Assembly: GCA_958510825.1 (NCBI GenBank)
Contig: OY294046.1
Location: 50,511,794-50,575,793 of the forward strand
Direction: 5' to 3'
Length of the DNA stretch: 64,000 nucleotides
DNA from: Brachypterus glaber
Lineage: Eukaryota; Arthropoda; Insecta; Coleoptera; Kateretidae
Of the stretch, positions 54,650 through 64,000 are shown piece by piece. Under the pieces are notes generated by a model, which saw only the letters and a program-made list of their open reading frames with translations, made no database searches and was not told where the DNA came from. Position 1 is the stretch's first letter. Each line of letters opens with the position of its first letter. The translations under genes and the position numbers were made by a program.

Positions 54650-54980
54650 AAGAAAAAAAAACGTAAGAAAATTCTAGCCCCTAGCACAGCAGGCGAAGAA
54701 TTTTACTATTTTAATTTCAAACAATTTTACAAAATCACAAGAAAGCTCTAAAGCTTTAATGAATTTTACGTTAAGTTTTACAATCATAAAATTAAACAAA
54801 AAACAAAAGAAGTCGTAACGTCTCAGGTCAATTTTTGTTACTAATTTCACGCTTAAAATAGGCAAATTTAAATTTGAAAAATAAAAGCGTAAGAAAGGTT
54901 TAGCGCCGCAGGCGAAAATATTTACAAATTGCATCTATTTTATTTTTAAAACAGTTTACAATTGTTAGTAGTTAGAAACA
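54650..54980. repeat. GCCGCAGGCG-family repeat
   Basis: CCCCTAGCACAGCAGGCGAA (54677) and TTTAGCGCCGCAGGCGAAAA (54899) share flanking words with 24940-25650: TAAGAAA upstream and TTTACAA / TTTTAAAACAGTTT downstream. Confidence 0.65.
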
Positions 54981-55390
54981 CTAGAAAATGAGCCGCGGGT
55001 AATTTTTTTTTAATCAAAACACTGTAAAATAAAAAATTTGAAAGCTTGTTGATTTGTGTTTTATTCATAATTTTTTTTGTTATTTCTAAAATATTTTTGT
55101 TAGTAGTTTCATTAAATATTTGTTCTGTTTTTTACTGCAAAGATCCTAATTTCCCACTGCACATTTAAATTTCCCACTGCACATTTTGTGTCCAACTGCA
55201 AGTTAAAAAAACACTGAGAAATTTAAGTTAACCTAAAAACATGTGAATTTGGAGACACGAGGTTTAGAAGGTAAATCGACGATTTGTCGCTACGTAATCA
55301 TTACCTCAATTGAAACAATTGTTTAGTTTAAACTAAGTAGCGGCGACTAGTTACAGGAACGGTATAGTTACGTAGTGAGATACTACCAAA

Positions 55391-55590
55391 NNNNNNNNNN
55401 NNNNNNNNNNNNNNNNNNNNNNNNNNNNNNNNNNNNNNNNNNNNNNNNNNNNNNNNNNNNNNNNNNNNNNNNNNNNNNNNNNNNNNNNNNNNNNNNNNNN
55501 NNNNNNNNNNNNNNNNNNNNNNNNNNNNNNNNNNNNNNNNNNNNNNNNNNNNNNNNNNNNNNNNNNNNNNNNNNNNNNNNNNNNNNNNNN
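55391..55590. other. Assembly gap (200 N)
   Basis: A run of exactly 200 N, a conventional size for a gap of unknown length. Order and distance across it are uncertain. Confidence 1.
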
Positions 55591-58500
55591 ATTTCAACTT
55601 TTTTGATGCTGAATACAATTCCGCCAAGAAAAAAGAATCGTCCAGTTTTCGAGACAAACCACCTAAAAGTTTTTATAAAGAAAAATTAAAGAAATCATAT
55701 ATTTTCGCTTTGATATTTAAGAAATATATCTTCAACCTTAAGGGGTGGAACCTGATTAGTAAATTAGTACCTAGAGGTTTTGGGCCGAAAGAACTTTAAT
55801 ATTTAAAAAATTATGTCCAACCCCTTAACTTCTTCAGGGACGATTTTTTTGTTTAAATTAATTTCGTGATTAATTTAGTACCAGAGTTAAAAAATCTTTT
55901 TATTGTAAAAAAAAGTAAACAACTGAAGATAAAGAACAAAGCAAATGGTAACAGCTATAGCCACTGAGCGTTAATGAGTTCGGGGCATTTCATTTTGCGG
56001 AATTTATTTTTAACTGTACACATATGTGCCTATGTTCCTGGAGAGGTTAATGAAGTAGAGCCGACCTTATTTAATTTTTTTAAAGTAACGTGATAAAAAT
56101 TGATACATGAACTTTTTGGGACTCGCTGAAAATGAATTTAATATTTAAAAATAATCTGTCTTCACCATAGAACCACCCATATTTATATTTTTTGTGCGAA
56201 TTTTTGCCAGGTTAATAAAAAATACAAATAGGGATGGTTTTACTTAAAAAGAATTTTATCTGAAAATATTATTGGCCACCCTGTATAAAACTGATATTAT
56301 CCTTGTAAGCAGTAAGGATATTTCGTGATCTTTGCGAAAATTTGCCAAATAACTAGCTCAATAGGGCAAACTCTCACCCTCTTCTCGACCACCCCATAAA
56401 AGTCGGGGGAGGACAAAGTGTAGACTTGTTTCTGGGGTTTAAAGCGAGAGTGGGGGTAATTCAACGTACTCCGTCGCGACGGCAAACAGTGCCGTTTCCG
56501 CCTACACCACAGTGTGTTGTCCTGGGGATTTACGTAGAGGTTGAGCGCGGTTTGTTTTGGTTAGTGTGCGTTTTGAAAATTTGTTGGATTTCCGATTGAA
56601 AATGTTCGATTTTTTGAGAAATAAATAGATCTATTGTGATAAAAATAGGTAAGATAATATTAAGTATTTTAAGAAGTTTACATTTTGTTTAATAAATAAC
56701 AGTAAAAATTACTTTCCCCAAGGAAAGTATTGCGTTAGTAAAAAAAAATCGATTTTTTTTTATTGCTTTCTTTTTACGTTTCTGGACGTTTCATATCCAA
56801 AAATTTGGACCATAGGATGATTATCCAAAGTTCTAGGCTGAGATTGTTTTCAGTAAAAATCGGATTGGGGTAAAAAAAAATTTTTTCAAAAACATTTTTT
56901 TTTCATCTTAATTTTCGTTTTACGAAAAAAGAAACTTTTTTTGAAAAAAAAACATTTTTTTTTTGAAAAAACTGAAAAAAAATTTGATTTTTTTTTATTT
57001 CGTTTTTGATTTTAATGAACCTAGGCCTATAGGGGAAAGTATTATTTTTTTGGCAGTAGTTTTTAAATCAATTTTAACATTAACAAATAAATTCTAATAA
57101 TTTAAATTGGAACCTCAGGTCGAATATTGCTTACTGAATTTGTACTATATATAGTCCCTGCTAAGCTACAAGTCCTTTGAAAATACATTACGATATTTTA
57201 AGAGCGCTTTGGCATAGGGACTAGAAATTTGGAACAAATAGTATTTTCTGTTAAAAAAACTTTTAAATCAAACCTTAGGTCTTTCAAAGCGTTCTTGAAA
57301 TATCGTAAGGTTGCTTTGCAAAGAACTTGTAACTTTAATATGAGGTATTATTTGTTTTAAACTCATGTGTCTTTCTTAAAAAAGTTCGCAACTTTATTTT
57401 TCACCCAAGGTGCCAAATTTCCAAAAAAAAATCTGCAACTTTATGGTTTATCCAAGGTGCCAAATTTATCAAAACAATCGCACCTTTTTTTAAGAATGCC
57501 TAAAACAAAATAGGTTTATCGTTTAGAACACCAAAAATAAACTTGACGTTCTTGTATTTTTCAAAAAAAGTTGTAAAGCTGAAAATAAAAATCGACCTGT
57601 CCGAGTAATCGTTTGAAAAAATACTAATTTCTAAATTATTGACTTTATTCATTTTGAAAATTCCACAGTGTACACTAAAAGAAATTACATTAAAAAGGTG
57701 TACAAAAATACACTATATAAATGTGTAAATTTTACACCTTTATATAAATGTACATCAACATTGATGTGACACTAAACACGTGAGGTGATTTTGACCTAGA
57801 GTGTGTATTTTTACATCCAACCCTTCTGCAACAATACACTCGCAGTTCAAGAAAGTGTATTTTATACCTTTAGCAACAATACACCCAAAGTGTAAAAATC
57901 ACACTTTTGATGTACAAGCCAGCCAATCGCGGGCGTTAAGCTAGTCACGTGACTCGAGAAGCCATAATCCCTGCTTTATCGAGTCTGGTGGCTGTCGACC
58001 ATTATAATTGTTTACGTTTGTAAGAGCGTACGTATAATTTTGTGTGTGCTAGATTTTTCAAAGATATAATTGGTAAGTGTTGATTAAAAGTAAATATTTA
58101 AAAAGTGTGATTAATACAATATCCTTAAAACATACATTTTATAATATTTTACTTATTTAGGCGGTAACACTGGCCTGCAAATTTTGAGTTGTTAAGACTT
58201 GTGTATGTTTTCTGTTTCTATTTTATATTGGTACTTTTTGTAGCGCTGATTACGAATATACGTTTTATTTTTCTGTTGCGTAGTTTTTCCATAAAACATA
58301 TTTCATAAATATAAAAATAACAAAATGGTTATTCTTTTTTTACGCTTTGGTCTAAACTTTACACACTGGATGTAAAATATAATACACACCGCATTTATAT
58401 TAACGCTTCGAGTGTAAATTCACATCAGCAGCAGCTGCAAGTAAATTACCCATGCACGTGGATGTAAAAATTTATCTCATTATATAATATTCAATATGAC

Positions 58501-59613
58501 TCACTTGAGAATCCCATTCCAGATATAATTTAATTTGAAAAAAAACTATTTGGATGCTGCACTATATACCCAGTCCTCCAGGGAGTCGTAATCTTGTTCA
58601 CCGGAGTATATGAAATGAAAATAAACTGAAAACAGTGTCATTTCGAAAGAAATACATCAATATCTAAATATTGAATTTTCGGGGACTGAAATACCTATTT
58701 ATTTAATTTAAATAAATTAAACTCTCAGTTACTCCGTTTTACTTTACCACCCCCCTTCCCCCATGGAGGATAACTATATATTATGACCTCGCGAAGAGAC
58801 AAAATCTAGAAAACCACGGTAAAATCCATTTTGAGGTCCCATAGTACGATTAAAACTATTTCTAGGATGTTGTCTATCTGTCTGTTGTCCCTTACGATAA
58901 CTGCTCAACGGTTTATCCGCCTGACTTAAAATTTGGTATACACCCAGCAACAAAAAAAATCATATGGGGGGGCACGTAACTCACCGTAGTTGTGCCTATG
59001 TAGCTATGCAATTATTTCAACCTCCAATCCCCACACTTAGGCCCCAATTTTTTTTGTTACTAGCTGAAGTAATTTAAAACAAACAAAAATAAACATATAA
59101 TACTCGAAATACAACACCACCCCGCCCGCTAGCCAGGGGTGGGGTGGTGTTTTAGGGGGGACCCTACCTAAATTTTTCAAGTAGATAATAAAATAACATT
59201 TTATAAAATTGATGACTAAAAAAAAACGGCTCTCGCGTCTGAAAAAGCTTTACCTCTGGCAGACATTTTGATGACTAAAAAAAAGTTCCTCACTCCTGAA
59301 AAAAGCTATAATCCGGATTTCCCAGCCTTTTAAGAGAAGATGGGGGAGTCTCCCCCACCCCCTTCAGTAAGTAATAAGTATAAAAATTTGTATGAAAATA
59401 AAAATCCATGATGTTAGGGGACGGGGGGCGCCGTAAATTCTGTTAATTTTTTTTCAAAGACATACTTTAATATAAATATTACAGTAAATTATAAAATGCA
59501 ATTATATCGCATTTCAGGAAACTGAATGTATTACAAAAGTTGGCGTAAACATCATAGAGTGTTGAAAACAAAAATGAAGTGCCGAATAAACAAAAGAGAA
59601 TTGTATTTTTCAG
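55591..59613. other. Mostly featureless AT-rich region
   Basis: It contains a possible non-coding exon (56530-56648) and many TGTAAAT/TTTACAC words (57660-58460). There is also a CG-containing stretch with a GTAAGT-like donor at 58072-58077. No protein-coding frame is supported. Confidence 0.4.
56530..56648 (+). other. Possible 5' untranslated exon
   Basis: A less AT-rich stretch (GTAGAGGTTGAGCGCGGTTTG onward) ends at AAATAG|GTAAGATA, a good donor. It could be a first exon feeding 59686. The evidence is only composition and the donor. Confidence 0.2.
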
Positions 59614-59685
59614 ATGTTTTCCGCGCTAAATGAGTGCAGTGATGCGGTGGAAAACGAGTGAAAAACTGAAGCTTTTCCTCAGGAC

Positions 59686-59749
59686 ATGGTTTTTATCATA
59701 TGGATGATTATATTTGGACAGTTTCAGGCCATCAACTCAGGATATATTG
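59686..59749 (+). CDS. Possible first coding exon with signal peptide (partial gene)
   Basis: After a TATTTTTCAG acceptor near 59613, a short upstream frame precedes ATG at 59686. The exon reads MVFIIWMIIFGQFQAINSGYI and meets a GTAAAT donor at 59750. The hydrophobic core followed by small polar residues fits a secretory signal peptide. No further exons are recognised before the window ends, so the gene cannot be named. It may be a chance match. Confidence 0.3.
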
Positions 59750-60413
59750 GTAAATATAAAAATATAACTATAAAAATCAGGGCCATGTCAATTGCAAATT
59801 TCCAAAGAACTTTTACCTCAAGAAGTTATTTCAGACCAATGTTTATGAAGGTGTCATCTTTTTGTTTGTTTGTTTACATAAACGTACGCGATACTGCTTC
59901 TGGTGTAAACATAAGTATCGCTAGTTTTGACCTTCTGGTGACCAAAGTGATGTTGCGTAATTTTCACTTTGTCAATATGATAAATCTTTATACCTACATT
60001 AATGTTTAAACAAACCAATTTCCATTAGTATTTATTTATTTATTAGCACTTTAATAAAAACATATTCTGTACATATTATTTATGAATAAAATTGAGGTTA
60101 TGTATTGCTTGACAAAGTTTACGACATTAGACTGTGAGTTTACACATTCTTTCTCTCTCTTTACGCGTACTAAGTGTAAACAATAGTCACTCCCCACCAG
60201 CCCCTCACCGTAGTTGGTTCACGCCTCAAACGGTAGATTTCATTATGTTCATTCTTAAGGTAAAAGTTCTTTGCAAATTTCTAACTCGGACAATGACTCC
60301 ATTTTCTTAAAAAAATACAATATGCAAAGGAGTAAAGATCGCTGAGCTTAGTTTAACTCATTCATGTTTTGCTACGTAGGTATGTATTCAAACTTCTCAG
60401 TGCCAGAGGCACA

Positions 60414-60684
60414 GAAAAAATGGATTTCTTGAACCAGGGCACGTGTCTTTCGATATGTTCAAATCCATATTCTCTTGATTCAAAGCTAGAATTTCTTTAA
60501 AAAAAAAGTCAATGTCCTTGATTGCAGAACTGGAATCCGCGCGGATCTTCATAATTTAAACCCTCGTGCTCTGCATTCCAGGACAATGACTTTGATTCAA
60601 AGAAATACTAGCCTTAAAACAAGAGAATATGGCTTTAAACATATCGAACGACACGTGTCCTTGGTTCAAGAAATCCGTTTTTTT
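60414..60684. repeat. Inverted repeat with ~85-bp arms
   Basis: GGATTTCTTGAACCAGGGCA...GATATGTTCAAATCCATATTC pairs with GAATATGGCTTTAAACATATC...CCTTGGTTCAAGAAATCC. Confidence 0.85.
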
Positions 60685-60737
60685 ATTCACTTCAGGGTAT
60701 ACTCCACTAGTAGTCATATGAATTATATGACTCCTAC

Positions 60738-63279
60738 ACTGAAAAAAATATTTTGTAAAATTACTATAACTATCGCTGGTTATTTTTTGCCAAACACTAT
60801 CAGAGTAAATTTATTAGCGTAATATATTTTTACTACTAGTTATGTAAAAATACGTATTAAATTATTTTCTAAAATTACAAAATATTTGTTAAAATTATCA
60901 CAATAGTATTGATAATATTACAAAAGAATACTTAAAATTCATAAGAGACGAGTAAAATTACCATACTATATTTCCAATCGTTGCACTATGGAACGAAAAT
61001 ATGGACATCGGGTAAAAAACAAAAATTCAAAAATAGGGGTTTAAATTTGGTTTTATTATATTTAATCATATTATACATCGAGTGCAGGCAAAATTTTCAT
61101 GTATAATTAAGGTTAGCCAGAAAAATTAGCGCTTATATAGATGTCTAAATTATGCCTACGAAAATTTGTAGTCTTTTTTTTTTCTTATCATACTTACAAT
61201 ATAATCTTTTCCTATTAATTGCGTAATAATAACAACATTAAAGTGTATTACATAAAAAAATAAAATATTATGTACATCTCCTATTTTTTGTTTTATCGAA
61301 TTTTTTTTAATTTTTCGACATTTAAATGTTTTTCGTTAAAGTCCCGCAAAGTCCCGCACATTTGTTATTACTACAATATAGTGGACTAAGTAAGGAAAAA
61401 AATGATGTAGAGATCAGACCCCAGAACCCCTTTAATTTAAATTTTTGTGTTAAAAAACAACTAAAAAAAAATTACTTTTTACATAGACTTTTACAGATAT
61501 TCTTTGTGGTGGATAAATTTATTGGGAAATTACGTTATTATACTATTCACAGCCCGTAAGCGTCTGTTCATCCGCCCGTCTGTCCGTGCCATGTCACTTT
61601 TTTGTGGACAAGATAACTCAAGAACGAATAATCCGATCGACTCAAAATTTTCAGGAAAAATCAAGTTCTATCAGGGGATCATCCCTATTGTTTTTTTAAA
61701 TAATCCCCCCGATTTTTTTTGATTTTTTTTTTCAAAAAAAATGCTTTTTTTGAAAAAATAATTTTTTTTTAATTTTTTTTTTCGAAATTTTTCGACAATT
61801 TTTTCATACTCAATACTTGGCCTCGAAAAAGCCAAATTTATTAGCTAAAATTATAATTTTACAAGTTACACACATTTTGCAGATTTTTTCCAAACCGTAT
61901 TAAATACATAGCTAAATATCTTTTTTGTACACTAAATGGTAATTAACCATATAAAAGAAAAATAAATTTAATTTTTTTTAAGTTTTCCAGATTTCCAGAT
62001 TTTTTTCCCAAAAACGAAACCTAGTTAAAATGCTTTGTCGTACCTAAAAATGGCTGCATATCAAATTTTATCAAAATCCCAGTTATCGTTTTCAAGAAAA
62101 GTATGATGTCCGGCTTACGGCCCGGTTCGTCCCATAGTGCGTTGGTTATATTTGTTGCATTTATAATAGCAGTTTTAATTTCTTTTATAGTATATTTACA
62201 AAAATATTGTAAATTTATTGCTTAAATAAACAAATTATTTGTAATTCTACACATTATTATTACAAATATTTCACATATTTACGATAACTATTACAGTGTT
62301 TTTACAAGTTGCAAACAAGAAGTTTACTTTTTTTTTTAAACCCAGTGTAATTTCACACAATTTTTGCGAAATGTTAGCGAAACTTAAAATTATTTTGCAA
62401 AATTAATAATGAAATTCAATTTTTTTTTTGTGAAATTAAAACTGAATTTTACAATTTTACTGCTATGTATAGAAAAGAAAATGGAAAAGAAATGGTGTGG
62501 TTATAAAGTTGAAACTACAAATAAAAAACATTATAAACTGAAAGGTGGTTTTATTAAATAAATATTTTAACAAACTATACTACTATAATACTACTAAACT
62601 AGAATAATTGTCTCTGTGTACAGGGTATTTCAAATGTCCCGCCCATGCACGTTGTAAATCTCAATCTATACTATAACTAAGACTATCTCTATTTGGTACT
62701 AACACAAATAAAAACCTATTCTTCTTAAAAAATTTACCTGCCGACAGCTCTGCACAACTATGGATATATTAGCCAAAATGTAACCTACACCTACAAAAAC
62801 TACAAAATAACATCTAAATAACAAGGATAACTTACTTACCGATTAGGAATATAACAACAATAAACAAAACACAGCTAAATTAAAAAAAAAAAAAACATTT
62901 GCCGGCGTCTCACAACAACGTGCTACGGCATCAACTGGTGCAAAGAGGAGAACGCATCAGGCTTTCGCTTCGTTGCTAGTCTTATTAAGGTAAATTTACA
63001 ATAACTGTAGTAATAACGCAATTTTGTTTGTAAAATTAATAAGGTTTTGTTAATTTACATTAAAAGATAAAAAGTTCTTTAAAATTCATTTGTACTTGTA
63101 CAATGTAAAAATACTGATTATTGTGTAAAACTAACAACAGTTTGCTAAATTACATTATTAACATCACAACATTTTGTAAAAATATATATATATATTTTAT
63201 TTTCACTAAGATAATTGTATTATAATTGCTATTTAAATTTACTAATTATTGTGTAATTTTACCCCTATTTTTTTCAGTG
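60738..63279. mobile_element. 2.5-kb TIR element with TA target
   Basis: The left end CACTGAAAAAAATATTTTGTAAAATTAC and the right end GTAATTTTACCCCTATTTTTTTCAGTG are complementary, with TA on both sides. No transposase frame is seen. GTAAAATTA words recur inside. It contains a copy of the ATTATACTATTCACAGC repeat (about 61530-61740). Confidence 0.7.
61530..61740. repeat. Copy of the ATTATACTATTCACAGC dispersed repeat
   Basis: TTATACTATTCACAGCCCG, CCGCCCGTCTGTCCGTGCC and AACTCAAGAACGAATAATCC match words at 33240-34200 and 43080-43160. Confidence 0.6.
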
Positions 63280-64000
63280 TATGATTGTAGAATGACATGT
63301 TTCATTAATATTACATCAAATAAAAAGCCAGCACCACAGGTAAACATTTATAAATAATATCATGCATTTAACACAATTTCATCGAATAAAATAGATAAGA
63401 ACATAGCGCTTCAAGAGAAAAATACATTTTATAGTCACTTGAGTCACGCACTGACCTAAAAAATTAACTATCTATAGTTCTCCGTATGAAACAGTCTCCG
63501 ACGAAAGGGGGTAGGAATCATTTGCGCTCTCTTCTTTCCGTTAAACGCGTTATAAGGCGTGCGTGTCTACAACGGGCCTCTCACTTGCACACACATTCCT
63601 AACATATTTGCCGTAGTCCCAGATCCGTGCGTCAAAGTATAGCGTCGCAGTATTTATTTGACTTAATTCGTGAAAGAGTTATTAGGGTCACTCGATCAGT
63701 TGTTACTTTGTCCACTGTTTTGGTGGTTAGCCGTTTGGGTTTCTGGTAGTTTTTGCCTGAAAATAAAAACCCCAAACCAACCAACCAACCAACCAACCAA
63801 CCAACCACCAAAACACACTAACACACAAACTAGACAAAGCAACAACCGATCGAGTGGTCCTAAGAGTTATAGGCATACTCGGGGTAATAATGAATTTAAA
63901 AAAAATACAATTTTCGCGCTCAGTTGTAGATAGCACCAGGAGCATGTACCCCTTTGCCCCACCCCCTTTGAACGGTTCTGGCTTTAATAATAATTTTCAA
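63280..64000. other. No gene seen
   Basis: The stretch 63490-63650 is richer in CG and resembles 28510-28600 (CCGACGAAAGGG, CGTTATAAGGC). No coding frame is supported. Confidence 0.45.
63775..63808. repeat. (CCAA)n microsatellite
   Basis: About eight CCAA units. Confidence 0.95.

Noticed and set aside
57660..58460. Gene start around the GTAAGT-like donor at 58072
   Set aside because: The surrounding TGTAAA/TTTACAC words look like repeat sequence and no coding exon follows.
63670..63945. Frames across the CCAA repeat
   Set aside because: Simple-repeat translation (PTNQPTNQP and VGWLVGW) is not evidence for a gene.

Overview
The window is nuclear DNA from an insect, most likely a holometabolous one and plausibly a beetle. 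It is very AT-rich, its genes have many GT-AG introns, and it holds an ortholog of the insect CO2 receptor Gr63a/Gr3. Dozens of inverted-repeat mobile elements fill the introns and flanks. A run of 200 N (55391-55590) marks an assembly gap. The species cannot be fixed from the sequence.

The first half (954-32368, minus strand) is one complete 11-exon gene. All splice phases agree and give an open frame of 1659 codons plus stop. The predicted nuclear protein starts with a THAP zinc finger and then has a basic, Pro/Lys-rich linker. Next comes a domain related to Merlin/ISXO2 (IS1595-type) DDE transposases that has lost catalytic positions. A row of C2H2 and C2HC fingers similar to the POGZ/Row/ZNF280 group follows, and the protein ends in a long acidic tail made partly of 21-bp coding repeats. 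The last part of the terminal exon is duplicated in tandem just downstream (1-435).

The large intron of this gene (7955-21710) holds nested mobile DNA. A 2.5-kb element with 330-bp inverted ends starts about 20 nt from a splice acceptor. It carries a hAT-type MITE, and one of its ends was split by a complete Ty3/Gypsy LTR retrotransposon (10483-20690). That retrotransposon has two 2132-bp LTRs that look identical, a primer-binding site, a polypurine tract, intact gag and pol, a slippery heptamer before the gag stop, and a 4-bp target duplication. It appears to be a very recent insertion.

The second gene (35188-45749, plus strand, 6 exons, 447 aa) is the Gr63a/Gr3 CO2-receptor subunit. Its introns hold a foldback element, a LINE reverse-transcriptase scrap, a decayed Tc1-like transposase end, a LINE 3' end with a stop, and several MITEs. 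A second exon-like sequence coding for a gustatory-receptor C-terminus lies 152 bp past the stop codon. It may be an alternative terminal exon or a remnant of a duplicated receptor.

From 46 kb to 64 kb I find no confident gene, only foldbacks, hairpin MITEs, tandem duplications and simple repeats. One possible first coding exon with a signal peptide (59686-59749, plus strand) may begin a gene that continues outside the window.
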